A stretch of DNA of 64,000 nucleotides from Sphingomonas desiccabilis (GCF_004135605.1 NZ_SDPT01000002.1:124001-188000); one strand, 5' to 3'; counted from the first letter of the stretch, positions 50,610 through 60,120 are shown. The notes: generated by a model from the letters alone, not told the origin. A program made the numbers and translations.

Positions 50610-51693
50610 CGCCGACCCGCGGATCGATCGGCTCCGGCTGATCCGTTCCGCGAACGTCGGCCCCATCACGTATCGCCAGCTGGTGTCGCGCTTCGGCAGC
50701 GCCACTGCCGCCTTGGATGCCCTGCCGCATCTGGCCGCGCGCGGCGGCGGGCGGGCGCCGGTGATCGCGCCCGAGGACGCCGTGCGGCGGGAGATCGCGC
50801 GGGCCGAGCGGCTGGGCGCGCGCTATCTGTTCCTGGACGACGCCGACTATCCGCCGCTGCTGGCAGAGATCGAGAATGCGCCGCCTGCGCTGATCCTGCG
50901 CGGCAGCCTGGAGCTGGCGGCACGGCCGTGCGTGGCGATGGTCGGTGCGCGCAATGCGTCCGCTGCCGCCTGCCGTTTCGCGCGCCAGCTGGCGGAGGCG
51001 CTGGCAGGCGAGGGGATCACCGTCGTCTCCGGCCTGGCGCGCGGGATCGATACGGCGGCGCATGCGGGCTCGCTCGCCGGTGGGACGGTGGGGGTGATCG
51101 CGAGCGGGATCGACATCGCCTTTCCGCCGGAGAATGCCGCGCTGCAGGAGGCGGTGGCGGAGCGGGGCCTGCTGGTGGCGGAGCAGCCGCCGGGGACGGA
51201 GCCGCGCGCGCGGCACTTCCCGTATCGCAACCGGATCATCGCGGGACTGGCGCAGGGGACGGTGGTGGTGGAGGCTGCGCCCAAGTCGGGATCGCTAATC
51301 ACCGCGCGCCTGGCGGCTGAGGCGGGTCGCGAGGTGATGGCGGTGCCCGGCAGCCCGCTCGACCCGCGCGCGCAGGGCTGCAACCTGCTGATCCGGGAAG
51401 GCGCGACGCTCATCCAGTCGGCAGCCGACGTGGCGGAGATGCTGCGCCCGATCGATCCGCGCAGCGTCCGCTCGCCCGGCAGCCGGTATGACGCCGGGCC
51501 GGTCGCTGCCGACGCCGGCGAGGGAGAACGGCGGCGGGTGACGGATTTGCTCAGCCCCGTGCCGGTGCCGGTGGACGAGCTGGTCCGCCAGTCCACGCTT
51601 TCCGCGGCCGTGGTGCAGATCGTGCTGCTGGAGCTGGAGCTTGCCGGGCGGCTGGAGCGGCATGCGGGCGCCCGGGTGAGTTTGGGGGGCTGA
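50602..51693 (+). CDS. dprA: DNA-processing protein DprA
   Basis: DprA loads RecA on incoming single-stranded DNA during transformation. The 363-residue protein has a SAM-like N-terminal helical region (1-70), the Rossmann-fold domain (about 75-285: VAMVGARNASAAACRFARQL, VVSGLARGIDTAAHAGSLAG, FPYRNRIIAGLAQGTVVVEA) and a C-terminal winged-helix DML1-like domain (about 300-363). GTG start overlaps the plsY stop. In RcGTA producers DprA is also needed to take up GTA-borne DNA. Confidence 0.95.
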   Translation: MADADPRIDRLRLIRSANVGPITYRQLVSRFGSATAALDALPHLAARGGGRAPVIAPEDAVRREIARAERLGARYLFLDDADYPPLLAEIENAPPALILRGSLELAARPCVAMVGARNASAAACRFARQLAEALAGEGITVVSGLARGIDTAAHAGSLAGGTVGVIASGIDIAFPPENAALQEAVAERGLLVAEQPPGTEPRARHFPYRNRIIAGLAQGTVVVEAAPKSGSLITARLAAEAGREVMAVPGSPLDPRAQGCNLLIREGATLIQSAADVAEMLRPIDPRSVRSPGSRYDAGPVAADAGEGERRRVTDLLSPVPVPVDELVRQSTLSAAVVQIVLLELELAGRLERHAGARVSLGG

Positions 51694-51734
51694 AGCCAGG
51701 CCGGCGGCGCATGCGCGTGCGCAGGGGTTGGCGA

Positions 51735-52442
51735 TCAGGCGCGAGGGCGGGGAGCGTCCTCGTCAAGAGCCGTGCCGCCGCCGATGCCCATCGCCATGCC
51801 GCCGCCGCCCATGCGACCTTCACCGCCGCCGCCACCGCCACCGCCACCGCCGCGTTCACCGCCTTCCCTTCCGCGCCCTCCGGAACCCGCCGGGCGGGTG
51901 GGGCCCTGGACCGGCATGGCCAGGTCGGCGGGGATCGGGTCGAGGCCCAGCGCCTCCCGGATGAAGTCGCGCAACGCCACCACCAGGGCATGGGTGTGGA
52001 CCGGACGGCCGGCGACGAGTTCCTCCACCGCCTGCTGCGCCAGCCGGACGTGGGTCTCGGTGCCGAGCAGGATGATATCGGAAAGCGCGGCTTCGACGGC
52101 GTCGCGAATGCGGCGAGTGCGCTCTGAGCCGGCGGCGCGCTCTGCCGTGAGGTCGAGCGCCGCCATCGGTTCGGTGGCGGCACCGGCATCGCTGCGGCGG
52201 CGCAGGTCGCGCAGGTGGGAGGGGTCGACGGTCAGGTCCCCCGTGAACGAACCGCCGAGCGTCTTGTAGGCGGCGATCAGCGTGCGGAGCCGCTCGTTGA
52301 TCTGCCGGTTCATGCGTTCGCGGCGCTGCTGGATCGTCATCATCACGAGCAGCCGGGTGCCGACGCCGATCAGGGTGAAGAGCGCGAGCCCGACCAGCGT
52401 GACGAGCACGCTGTGCCAGTTGGTGAAATCCAGATTGCGCAC
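51735..52442 (-). CDS. Membrane-anchored protein with poly-glycine tail
   Basis: A 235-residue protein of unknown function: one transmembrane segment (about residues 12-35, VLVTLVGLALFTLIGVGTRL), a basic linker with QRRERMNRQINERLRTLIAA, a helical middle (about 95-165) and a low-complexity C-terminus with a run of ten glycines in RGGGGGGGGGGEGRMGGGGM. The GCC/ACC triplet repeat at 51815-51860 could vary in length by slippage. It is convergent with dprA and lies 57 bases downstream of panC. Confidence 0.7.
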   Translation of the reverse strand: MRNLDFTNWHSVLVTLVGLALFTLIGVGTRLLVMMTIQQRRERMNRQINERLRTLIAAYKTLGGSFTGDLTVDPSHLRDLRRRSDAGAATEPMAALDLTAERAAGSERTRRIRDAVEAALSDIILLGTETHVRLAQQAVEELVAGRPVHTHALVVALRDFIREALGLDPIPADLAMPVQGPTRPAGSGGRGREGGERGGGGGGGGGGEGRMGGGGMAMGIGGGTALDEDAPRPRA

Positions 52443-52499
52443 ATCCAGCCTCCCGCGACGATCCTTCCGGGGAACGCGCGGGCGGAAGGCTGGTGCCGG

Positions 52500-53339
52500 T
52501 CAGGCAGACAGGACGGCCACGTTGTCGATCAGGCGGGTGTTGCCGATCCGCGCGGCGGCGAGGAGCCGCATCGGCCGGCCAGGTTCCGGCTCCGCCAGCG
52601 TCTCGGCATCGACCAGCGCGATATAGTCGGTTTCGAACCCGGCCTGGGCGAGCATGTCGCGCGCCTGGGCGAGCGCCTCGTCGGCAGCCCCGCCCTTTTC
52701 CAGGGTGCGCGCGGCGACGCCGAGCGCGCGGGGAAGGGCGACGGCACGCTGGCGCTCGTCGGGATCGAGGTAGAGGTTGCGGGACGAGAGGGCGAGACCG
52801 TCGTCGTCGCGCTGGGTCGGAACGCCCACCACCTCGATGCCGAGGTCGAGATCGGCCGCCATGCGGCGGATCACCGCCAGCTGCTGGAAATCCTTCTCGC
52901 CGAACAGCGCGACGTCGGGGCGGACCTGTCCGAAGAGCTTGGCGACCACGGTGGCGACCCCGTCGAAGTGGCCGGCACGATGCGCCCCCTCCAGAAGGGC
53001 GCTGATGCCCCCGACGGAGACCGCGGTGACGAAGCCGTCGGGGTACATCTCCTCGACGGAGGGCATCCACAGTACATCGGCGCCCGCCTCTGCGAGCATG
53101 CGCGAATCCTGCATCTCCCGCCGCGGGTAGCGGGCGAGATCCTCGTTGGGACCGAACTGCTTGGGATTGACGAAGATCGACACCACGACGCGGTTGGCGC
53201 GGCGGCGCGCGGCATCGACCAGGGCCATGTGGCCGTCATGAAGCGCGCCCATGGTGGGGACGAGCGCGATGCTCTCCCCTGCGGCGCGGAAGGAAGCCAG
53301 CGCGTCGCGAAGCGCGACGAGCTGACGGATGGTTTGCAC
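52500..53339 (-). CDS. panC: Pantothenate synthetase (pantoate-beta-alanine ligase)
   Basis: PanC joins pantoate and beta-alanine with ATP to make pantothenate for CoA. The 279-residue protein has PTMGALHDGHMALVDAARR (ATP site, HIGH-like), FVNPKQFGPNEDLARYPR, FGEKDFQQLAVIRRMAADL and LSSRNLYLDPDER. Full length. Divergent from mipZ across 68 bases. Confidence 0.97.
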   Translation of the reverse strand: MQTIRQLVALRDALASFRAAGESIALVPTMGALHDGHMALVDAARRRANRVVVSIFVNPKQFGPNEDLARYPRREMQDSRMLAEAGADVLWMPSVEEMYPDGFVTAVSVGGISALLEGAHRAGHFDGVATVVAKLFGQVRPDVALFGEKDFQQLAVIRRMAADLDLGIEVVGVPTQRDDDGLALSSRNLYLDPDERQRAVALPRALGVAARTLEKGGAADEALAQARDMLAQAGFETDYIALVDAETLAEPEPGRPMRLLAAARIGNTRLIDNVAVLSA

Positions 53340-53407
53340 GGCCCCAATGCCTCCGGTAAGAATGAGAAGGCGGCCTTCTATGGGGGTGCCGCCACGGGAT
53401 CAACACC

Positions 53408-54247
53408 ATGGCACCAGCACCAGGGTACCAACAGGGGACAGAAGGCACCTTGAGCACGGCCTCAAACGGATTGCACGTCATCGTGTTCGCCAACGAGAAG
53501 GGCGGCACGGGCAAGTCGACGACCGCGGTCCACGTCGCGATCGCGCTGGCCGCCAAGGGGGCGCGGGTGGCGGCGTTCGATCTGGACCATCGCCAGCGCA
53601 CGCTGGGTCGCTATCTGGACAATCGCGCCGAGACCGCGCGGCGGCAGGGCAGCAGCCTGCCGATGCCAATCCATGCGACGCACGACGGCGAGAGCATGGA
53701 CTTCTTCACCGACACGCTGGAGCGTTTGTCGGAGCATGCCGACTATCTGGTGATCGACACGCCGGGTCGCGACGACCCGTTCGCGCGCATGGCCGTCACC
53801 AACGCCGACACGCTGGTCACGCCGATGAACGACAGCTTCGTCGACTTCGACCTGATCGGCCAGGTGCACCCGGAGACGTTCAAGGTCACGCGGCCGAGCT
53901 TCTATTCCGAGCTGATCTGGGAGACGCGCAAGCACCGTGCCCGCGCCGACGGATCGACGATCGACTGGGTGGTGCTTCGCAACCGCCTGCAGCACATCGA
54001 GGCGCGCAACATGCGGCGCGTGTCGGAAGCGATCGAGCAGCTGTCCAAACGCGTCGGCTTCCGGGTGATCCCGGGGCTGTCGGAGCGCGTGATCTATCGC
54101 GAGCTGTTCCCCAAGGGGCTGACGATGCTCGACAGCCGCGAGTTCGGCGCGATGGGGCTGAGCCACGTCGCCGCCCGCCAGGAACTGCGCGAGATGATGG
54201 CCGGGCTGGCGCTGCCGGACCCGGTCGTGCCCTCCGCCGCGGCCTGA
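53408..54247 (+). CDS. mipZ: Division-plane ATPase MipZ
   Basis: MipZ is a ParA-type ATPase of alphaproteobacteria that forms gradients from the cell poles and blocks FtsZ assembly away from midcell. The 279-residue protein has the deviant Walker A NEKGGTGKSTTAV, the diagnostic FDLDHRQRTLGRYLDNRAET, VIDTPGRDDPFARMAVTNAD and VTPMNDSFVDFDLIGQVHPE, all close to Caulobacter MipZ. The ATG at 53408 leaves a 21-residue extension; a TTG at 53450 is also possible. A J-domain gene overlaps its stop. Confidence 0.93.
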   Translation: MAPAPGYQQGTEGTLSTASNGLHVIVFANEKGGTGKSTTAVHVAIALAAKGARVAAFDLDHRQRTLGRYLDNRAETARRQGSSLPMPIHATHDGESMDFFTDTLERLSEHADYLVIDTPGRDDPFARMAVTNADTLVTPMNDSFVDFDLIGQVHPETFKVTRPSFYSELIWETRKHRARADGSTIDWVVLRNRLQHIEARNMRRVSEAIEQLSKRVGFRVIPGLSERVIYRELFPKGLTMLDSREFGAMGLSHVAARQELREMMAGLALPDPVVPSAAA

Positions 54248-54501
54248 TGCTGAAGATCCTCCTCGTCGCGGCGGTGCTGGTGGGGCTGTGGCTGTACCTG
54301 CGCCCGCGCAAGCCTGCGCTGTCGGGAGAGGCCGAGGCGCGGCAGGTGCTGGGCGTCGGCCCGGATGCGGACGAGGCGGCCATTCGCGCCGCCCATCGGC
54401 GGCTGGTGGGCGCCGTGCATCCCGACCGCGGCGGATCGGCCGACCTCACGCGTCGGGTGAATGCGGCACGCGACGTGCTGCTCGGCCGGTTGCGACATTG
54501 A
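54247..54501 (+). CDS. Membrane-anchored J-domain protein
   Basis: An 84-residue protein with one N-terminal helix ([17 protein letters not shown]) and a short J domain whose HPD motif is at residues 58-60 ([20 protein letters not shown]). J domains activate the DnaK/Hsp70 ATPase; this one is tethered to the membrane and small, like type III J proteins or Tim14. It shares one base with the mipZ stop, so the two are co-translated. Confidence 0.88.
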   Translation: MLKILLVAAVLVGLWLYLRPRKPALSGEAEARQVLGVGPDADEAAIRAAHRRLVGAVHPDRGGSADLTRRVNAARDVLLGRLRH

Positions 54502-54553
54502 ACTTTCCGCGGCGTCGCGCGATCTGACGCCACCGAATTCCAGGGAGAAAGCC

Positions 54554-55936
54554 ATGAGCCACGTCTTCGACCCCACCTCGCTGCGCGAATATGACATCCG
54601 CGGGGTGGTCGGTAAAACGCTGGGCACGGCGGATGCCACCGCGATCGGCCGCGGCTTCGGCACGATCGTGCGCCGCGCCGGCGGTACCCGCGTGGCGGTG
54701 GGCCGCGACGGCCGCGTGTCCTCGGTCGAGCTCGAGGCGGCGTTGGTGCAGGGCCTGACCCAGAGCGGGGTCGACGTGGTGCGGGTCGGCCTGGGGCCGA
54801 CGCCGATGCTCTATTATGCCGAGGCGACGCTGGAGGTCGACGGCGGCATCATGATCACGGGCAGCCACAATCCGGCCGACTACAACGGCTTCAAGATGGT
54901 GCTGCAGCACAAGCCCTTCTTCGGCGAGGACATCCAGAAGCTCGGCCGCATGGGCGCCGAGGGCGACTGGGACGAGGGCGAAGGCACCGTCAGCGACTAT
55001 GACATCGAGGACGCCTATGTCGGGCGGCTGATGGCGGGCTATGCCGGCGGCGCGTACCGGATCGGCTGGGATGCCGGCAACGGTTCGGCCGGCCGGGTGA
55101 TCGAGAAGCTCACCAAGCTGCTGCCGGGCGAGCACCACCTGCTGTTCACCGACATCGACGGGCGCTTCCCCAACCACCATCCCGACCCGACCGAGGAAAA
55201 GAACCTGGCGGCGCTGAAGCAGCTGGTGGCGGACAAGAACCTCGACTTCGGCATCGCCTTCGACGGCGACGGCGACCGCATTGGCGCGATCGATGGCACC
55301 GGGCGGGTGATCTGGGGCGACCAGCTGCTGTCGATCCTGGCGGAGCCGGTGCTGAAGGAGCTGCCGGGCGCGACGATCATCGCCGACGTGAAGGCGAGCC
55401 AGGCGCTGTACGACCGCATTGCCGAGCTGGGTGGCGAGCCGCTGATGTGGAAGACGGGCCACAGCCTCATCAAGACCAAGATGAAGGAAACCAACTCGCC
55501 GCTCGCCGGCGAGATGTCCGGCCACATCTTCTTCGCGCACGACTATTACGGGTTCGACGACGCGCCCTATGCGGCGGTGCGGCTGATCCGGGCGGTGCAC
55601 ATGATCGGCAAGTCGATGACCGAGATCCGCGGTGCGATGCCGAACATGATCAACACGCCGGAAATGCGCTTCCAGGTCGACGAGAGCCGCAAGTTCGCGG
55701 TGGTCGACGAGATCCTGGAGCGGCTGGAAGCGGCCGGCGCGGACGTGAACCGCACCGACGGCGCGCGCGTCAACACGCCCGACGGCTGGTGGCTGCTGCG
55801 CGCGTCCAACACTCAGGACGTGCTGGTGGCGCGCGCCGAAGCCAAGAGTCAGGAAGGCCTCGACCGGCTGATGGCGCAGATCGACGAGCAGCTGGCGCTG
55901 AGCGGGCTGCAGCGCGGGCCGCAGGCGGCGCACTGA
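54554..55936 (+). CDS. pgm: Phosphoglucomutase/phosphomannomutase
   Basis: A 460-residue alpha-D-phosphohexomutase that interconverts hexose 1- and 6-phosphates for nucleotide-sugar and polysaccharide synthesis. It has the phosphoserine S104 in [15 protein letters not shown], the metal loop [13 protein letters not shown], the sugar loop GEMSGHIFF and the phosphate-binding [14 protein letters not shown]. It belongs to the PMM/PGM group of P. aeruginosa AlgC type. GGGAG precedes the ATG at 54554. Confidence 0.95.
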   Translation: MSHVFDPTSLREYDIRGVVGKTLGTADATAIGRGFGTIVRRAGGTRVAVGRDGRVSSVELEAALVQGLTQSGVDVVRVGLGPTPMLYYAEATLEVDGGIMITGSHNPADYNGFKMVLQHKPFFGEDIQKLGRMGAEGDWDEGEGTVSDYDIEDAYVGRLMAGYAGGAYRIGWDAGNGSAGRVIEKLTKLLPGEHHLLFTDIDGRFPNHHPDPTEEKNLAALKQLVADKNLDFGIAFDGDGDRIGAIDGTGRVIWGDQLLSILAEPVLKELPGATIIADVKASQALYDRIAELGGEPLMWKTGHSLIKTKMKETNSPLAGEMSGHIFFAHDYYGFDDAPYAAVRLIRAVHMIGKSMTEIRGAMPNMINTPEMRFQVDESRKFAVVDEILERLEAAGADVNRTDGARVNTPDGWWLLRASNTQDVLVARAEAKSQEGLDRLMAQIDEQLALSGLQRGPQAAH

Positions 55937-55942
55937 TCGGGG

Positions 55943-55970
55943 GCGGGCCGGGCGAGAGTGCCCGGCCCGC
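55943..55970 (+). terminator. Hairpin after pgm
   Basis: A perfect 11-base stem GCGGGCCGGGC / GCCCGGCCCGC around GAGAGT, starting six bases after the pgm stop. There is no T run, so it may stabilise the mRNA end or act as a weak terminator. Confidence 0.55.
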
Positions 55971-56047
55971 CGCCAGCCGCGGCAAGCGGCGACGGTTTTG
56001 AACCGGGCGGGCTGGCAATCCGCGCCCGCCTGCCCCATTTCGGGGCC

Positions 56048-56803
56048 ATGGCTTCCCCCCAGATCGTTCGCGTCATCGACCTCGAGACTACCGGCAACGC
56101 GCCCCCGGTGCATGGGGTGTGCGAGATCGGGTGGCAGGATGTGGCGCTCGGCAACGACGGGCGCTGGGAACTGGTCGGCGAGGGTGGATCGCAGCTCGTC
56201 AACCCGGGCCGGATGATCCCGCCGGTTACCCAGGCCGTGCACCATATCCTGGACGAGCAGGTCGCCGACGCACCCTATTGGCATGACGTCGCGCGGCGCG
56301 TGCTGGATCCCTACCCGCGGCGGATCGCGCTGGCGGCGCACCGGGCGGATTTCGAGCAGAAGTTCTGCACGGCGCCGCTGACCCATGGCGCCGACTGGAT
56401 CTGCACCTGGAAATGCGCGCTGCGGCTGTGGCCGGACTCGCCGGGCTTCTCCAACCAGATGCTGCGCTACTGGCGGCGGCCGCACGGCATCGAGCATGAA
56501 CGCGGCCTGCCGGCGCATCGCGCCTTCCCGGACGCCTATGTGACCGCATTCCACCTGCGCGACATGCTCAACGAGGCGAGCATCGCGCAGCTGATCGAAT
56601 GGTCGAACCTGCCCGGGCTGCTGCCGCGCGTGCGCTATGGCCCGGACCGGGGGCGTGAGTGGACGGAGATCGACGACGACTCGCTCGACGGCTTCCTGTC
56701 CGACCGCGACGAGGATGTGCGCTATACCGCCGAGCAGGAGCTGGCGCGGCGGCAGAACGGCGGTGCGGTCGGGCGTACCCGCGAGGATTGGCTGCTGCTG
56801 TAG
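56048..56803 (+). CDS. exoX: DEDDh 3'-5' exonuclease, ExoX-like
   Basis: A 251-residue exonuclease of the DnaQ fold. The three exo motifs are visible: VIDLETTG (ExoI), HRADFEQKF (ExoII) and LPAHRAFPDAYVT with the DEDDh histidine (ExoIII). The C-terminal part, with YGPDRGREWTEIDDDSLDGF, matches the region found after the exonuclease domain in ExoX. ExoX of E. coli acts in mismatch repair and recombination. The ATG at 56048 starts just before ExoI. Confidence 0.88.
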   Translation: MASPQIVRVIDLETTGNAPPVHGVCEIGWQDVALGNDGRWELVGEGGSQLVNPGRMIPPVTQAVHHILDEQVADAPYWHDVARRVLDPYPRRIALAAHRADFEQKFCTAPLTHGADWICTWKCALRLWPDSPGFSNQMLRYWRRPHGIEHERGLPAHRAFPDAYVTAFHLRDMLNEASIAQLIEWSNLPGLLPRVRYGPDRGREWTEIDDDSLDGFLSDRDEDVRYTAEQELARRQNGGAVGRTREDWLLL

Positions 56804-56853
56804 AGTACGCAAGGCTTCTGGCCGACCGGAGCGCTAGAGCCGCTAGGTTCCTC

Positions 56854-56882
56854 AACTGGGCCCCGGCCTTCGCCGGGGTACG
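56854..56882. repeat. Family B extragenic palindrome
   Basis: AACTGGGCCCCGGCCTTCGC followed by CGGGGTACG: the clearest copy of family B, with the perfect arms CCCCGGC and GCCGGGG. It lies between the convergent exonuclease and DUF1440 genes. Confidence 0.85.
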
Positions 56883-56915
56883 ATGAAGGGTGAGGGCGAG
56901 TGTGCCGCCCGGCGG

Positions 56916-57398
56916 TCAGCGGCGGCCGGCGATCAGGGTGCGGGTGCCTTCCAGTGCCATGCCGTAGACCAGGTGCGAGGCGAGGCCATAGCCGTGGCTG
57001 GCGAGCGATGCCTGCCAGGGGCCGGGCGCAAGGCCAGCGGCAGGAACCGCGGCTTCGTCGACCAGCAGCGAGGTGACGAGGCCATAGGCGCCGCCGAAGC
57101 CGCGGCGGGTGGCGGGCTGATATTCCGCGAGCACGCCGTAGATGCCGCCCAGGGCAGCTCCGACCAGATAATGGACCGCCTGACCGGCGGCGGCGCGGTT
57201 CGGCTCGGCGACCGGACGGCCGGTGGCGGCCTGGCTGACGCGGTCGGCGGCCTTTACGGTCGCGGGATCCTCGTCGCTGTCGGAGGGCACGAGACGGGCA
57301 GCGGCGGCCTGGAAGCCGGCCATGGCCGCGGAGGCGACGACCCCGGCGGCGATGCCGGCGACGAGGCCGAGGAGCGGGCGGGGAGCGGTGTCGGCCAT
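56916..57398 (-). CDS. DUF1440 (YagU-like) membrane protein
   Basis: A 160-residue membrane protein with LLGLVAGIAAGVVASAAMAG at the start and later hydrophobic helices (HYLVGAALGGIYGVLAEY, GGAYGLVTSLLVDEAAVP, HGYGLASHLVYGMALEGTRT). These fit DUF1440/YagU, an inner-membrane family linked to acid resistance in E. coli. The ATG at 57398 is preferred over an in-frame start at 57428. Family assignment is moderately sure. Confidence 0.7.
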   Translation of the reverse strand: MADTAPRPLLGLVAGIAAGVVASAAMAGFQAAAARLVPSDSDEDPATVKAADRVSQAATGRPVAEPNRAAAGQAVHYLVGAALGGIYGVLAEYQPATRRGFGGAYGLVTSLLVDEAAVPAAGLAPGPWQASLASHGYGLASHLVYGMALEGTRTLIAGRR

Positions 57399-57462
57399 GC
57401 GGCGTCCTTTGCTGGAGGCTGTGCCCACAACGAGCGTTCGCGCGAACCGCTCCCTGGGCGGA

Positions 57463-58383
57463 TCAATAGTGGACGCGCTCGGCCTTCAGATGATGGGCGG
57501 CGAGCTGCGCCTGGACGCTGTCCTTGCCCGCGAGATGGCCGGCGCCGATCGCCACGAAGACGGTGCCCGGCTTTGCCATGCGGTCCGCGATCCAGCCGGC
57601 CCAGCGGACGTTGCGGTCGAGCAGCAGGATCTTGGCGACCTCCGGCGTCGCGTCGAGCCCCTCGTTCATGGTCTCGGCAAGCGCGTCCGGATCGCCCGCC
57701 GACCATTGCGCCACCATCTTGCCGACTTCCTTCTCGGCGTCGGGCAGCTGCTTGATGGTGTCGGTGAGAAAGGCGATCTGCGACTTCTCCGACAGGCTGT
57801 CGAAATAGCCGAACTGCTGTTCGAGCGTCTCCAGCCCGGTCACGCGCTTGCCCGCCTGCCTGGCGGCGGCGGTGAGCGCCTGTTCGGCGCCGCTGTTGGG
57901 ATCATAGCCGGCCTTCACCAGCTTGAGCACCGTCAGGTTGGTGGCCGCAAACCACGGATCGAAGCGGTCGAAGCTCGCCGCCGGCACGCCGACGTCGGCG
58001 AGCGCGGCGAGATAGGCCTTGCGCGTCTCGGGCGGCAGCCGCTCCTCGAGGCCGGGGCCGGAGGGGTTGATGGCGGTGGCGACCAGCGCCTTCTGCACCG
58101 CCTGCGGATCGGGGAGCACGATCTCCTGCACCAGCTCGTCGCTTCGGTCGAAGGCGGTCTTCACCGCCTCGTCGAACCAGCTGAAGCCGGGTTTCAGCAG
58201 ATGGATGGTGCCGAAGAGGTAGATGGTGGTGTCCGCGTCCTTCACCACCCACAGCGCGGGATCGGCATCGACCGTCTGCGCCGGGGCGGCGGTTGCAGGT
58301 GCTGCGGCCTGATGCGCGGCCAGCGGCATCGTCCAGGCGGCAATGGCGAACAGGCCGGCGGCACGCAGCAGGGTCTTGATCAT
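57463..58383 (-). CDS. TraB/GumN-family exported protein
   Basis: A 306-residue protein with a signal peptide (cleavage near AAHQAAA) and the TraB/GumN (Tiki-like) family motifs: YLFGTIHLLKPGFSWFDEAV with the GTIHLL core, and GTVFVAIGAGHLAGKDSVQ near the end. Some members are metalloproteases using GxxH motifs; the substrate is not known. The ATG at 58383 starts the signal. It lies downstream of the transporter gene and upstream of the DUF1440 gene on the same strand. Confidence 0.85.
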   Translation of the reverse strand: MIKTLLRAAGLFAIAAWTMPLAAHQAAAPATAAPAQTVDADPALWVVKDADTTIYLFGTIHLLKPGFSWFDEAVKTAFDRSDELVQEIVLPDPQAVQKALVATAINPSGPGLEERLPPETRKAYLAALADVGVPAASFDRFDPWFAATNLTVLKLVKAGYDPNSGAEQALTAAARQAGKRVTGLETLEQQFGYFDSLSEKSQIAFLTDTIKQLPDAEKEVGKMVAQWSAGDPDALAETMNEGLDATPEVAKILLLDRNVRWAGWIADRMAKPGTVFVAIGAGHLAGKDSVQAQLAAHHLKAERVHY

Positions 58384-58438
58384 CCGGTTCTCATCCTTGG
58401 GCAGCAGCCGTGCGTTGCGCCCGAGCGGGCGGGCTGTG

Positions 58439-59443
58439 TCAAGCGTCGGCGGGAAGATCCGCCTGCGCATAGCGCCGCGCGATCACCGCGCAGGCGAGCA
58501 GCTGGAGCTGGTGAAAGATCATCAGCGGCAGGATCAGGGCACCGATCTGGGCTGCCGGAAACAGCACGCCCGCCATGGGCACCCCCGAAGCGAGACTCTT
58601 CTTGGACCCGCAGAAGACGATCGCGATCTCGTCCGCGCGCGAGAAGCCGAGGCGGCGCGCCAGCGTGCGGGTGGCGAACAGCACGACCACGAGCAGCAGG
58701 CAGCAGACGATCGTGACCAGCACCAGCTGCCAGGCGGGGACGCGGTGCCAGAGCCCCTCGATCACCGCGGCGCTGAAGGCGGTATAGACGACCAGCAGGA
58801 TCGAGCCGCGGTCGACCGTGGAGACCAGCGGCTTGTGCCGTTCGATGAAGCCGCCGACGAGCGGGCGCGCGAGATGGCCGACGACGAAGGGGAGCAGCAG
58901 CTGGAGCGCGATCTCCTCGATGGCGGCAAGCGAGTCGCCGCCGCTGGCGGAGACGCCCATCAGCAGCGCGACGAGCACGGGGGTGACGAAGATGCCGGCG
59001 ATGTTGGAGAGCGAGGCGCTGCACACCGCCGCCGGGACGTTGCCGCGGGCGATGGCGGTGAAGGCGATCGAGGATTGGACGGTGGAGGGCAGCAGCGTCA
59101 GGAACAGCAGCCCTTGCGCGAGTGCCGGGGAGAGGAACCAGGAGGAACCCCACTCCACGCCCAGTCCCAGAAGCGGGAACATCAGAAAGGTCGCGGCGAA
59201 CACGACCAGGTGCAGCCGCCACGCGGTGAGGCCGGCGACGATCGCGGCGCGCGACAGCTTGGCGCCGTGGAGAAAGAAGAGCAGCGCGATCGCCGCCTGC
59301 GTCAGCAGGGCAAAGCCCTCCGCCGCGCGGCCGCGGCACGGAAGCAGCGTCGCCACCAGCACGGTCGCGATCAGCAGCATGCTGTAGCGGTCGATGCTGG
59401 CCGTGAGTCGGCGAAGGAGCGGCGGGCGGGGCGAGGAGTCCAT
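58439..59443 (-). CDS. Bile acid:sodium symporter-like transporter (SBF-like)
   Basis: A 334-residue membrane protein with nine or ten helices. The segments LTLLPSTVQSSIAFTAIARG and VFCGSKKSLASGVPMAGVLF are the two crossover motifs of the SBF-like (PF13593) family, related to ASBT bile-acid carriers and to YocS. Members move organic anions or arsenite with sodium. The ATG at 59443 starts a short soluble N-terminus. It is divergent from the GTA-like gene cluster. Confidence 0.88.
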   Translation of the reverse strand: MDSSPRPPLLRRLTASIDRYSMLLIATVLVATLLPCRGRAAEGFALLTQAAIALLFFLHGAKLSRAAIVAGLTAWRLHLVVFAATFLMFPLLGLGVEWGSSWFLSPALAQGLLFLTLLPSTVQSSIAFTAIARGNVPAAVCSASLSNIAGIFVTPVLVALLMGVSASGGDSLAAIEEIALQLLLPFVVGHLARPLVGGFIERHKPLVSTVDRGSILLVVYTAFSAAVIEGLWHRVPAWQLVLVTIVCCLLLVVVLFATRTLARRLGFSRADEIAIVFCGSKKSLASGVPMAGVLFPAAQIGALILPLMIFHQLQLLACAVIARRYAQADLPADA

Positions 59444-59622
59444 GCGGGCCTCCCTACCGGAGAGTATCCCGGGCGCCGAGCGGATTCCGGATGACGAACC
59501 AAACGGGTACAAAGTGCTTGACATCGTCACGCTGATATGGAACAAGACAGGAACGCTGAGGAATTGCGGGCGGGGCTGGAGCCGAAGGGCTGCGGCCCCG
59601 TCTTGCGTTCGGGGGAGGGGCG

Positions 59623-60120
59623 ATGGCGCGGCAGACCGAGACGGGATCGCAAGCAGCATCGGGAACGGAGCGCACCCGATCGATTGGGGCCGGGGTGCAG
59701 CGCGCGTTCCTGGATCACCTGGCGGCGACCGGCAGCGTCGAGGCCGCCGCCGAGGCGGTCGCCATCGCGCCGCTGCAAGCCTATGCCGCGTGCCGCAGAG
59801 ACGCGGGGTTCGCCGAGGGCTGGCGCGCCGCGCTCCGCGTCGGATACGACCGGCTGGAAGCGATGCTGATCGAGCGGACGGCGGCGGTGCTGACCGGCGC
59901 GTCGAGCGATCCGCTGGAGACGCCGGACGTGCTGTTCGCGCTGCGGCTGATCGAGCGGCAGCGCGAGGCCGAGGCTCCGGCGGTCAAGCGCGCCCGGGCC
60001 GGGGCGGGCGCGGCGGACAAGACGGATGCGGCGATCCTCAAGCGGCTGGCGATGCTGAGCAAGCGCCATGCGGCCGAGGAAGCGCGGGCGCGCCGAACCC
60101 AGGAGGGGGACGATGCGTGA
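59623..60120 (+). CDS. Terminase small subunit-like protein of the GTA-like cluster
   Basis: A 165-residue protein with an N-terminal helix-turn-helix-like segment (FLDHLAATGSVEAAAEAVAI, about residues 29-52) and an Ala/Arg-rich helical C-terminus. Position directly before the large terminase, with a GTGA overlap, and the RcGTA gene order support a gp1-like DNA-recognition role. Sequence similarity alone would not prove it. GGGGGAGGGG before the ATG is a strong ribosome site. Confidence 0.72.
   Translation: MARQTETGSQAASGTERTRSIGAGVQRAFLDHLAATGSVEAAAEAVAIAPLQAYAACRRDAGFAEGWRAALRVGYDRLEAMLIERTAAVLTGASSDPLETPDVLFALRLIERQREAEAPAVKRARAGAGAADKTDAAILKRLAMLSKRHAAEEARARRTQEGDDA

Noticed and set aside
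59518..59546. TTGACA at 59518 as the -35 box of a GTA promoter
   Set aside because: No good -10 box lies at 16-18 bases; the best AT-rich match is only 12 bases away.
59537..59869. A 110-codon frame starting MEQDRNAEELRAGLEP just upstream of the terminase small subunit
   Set aside because: After about 30 codons it turns into an Arg/Pro/Ser-rich shadow of the small terminase gene. The strong ribosome site at 59608-59620 belongs to the frame at 59623.
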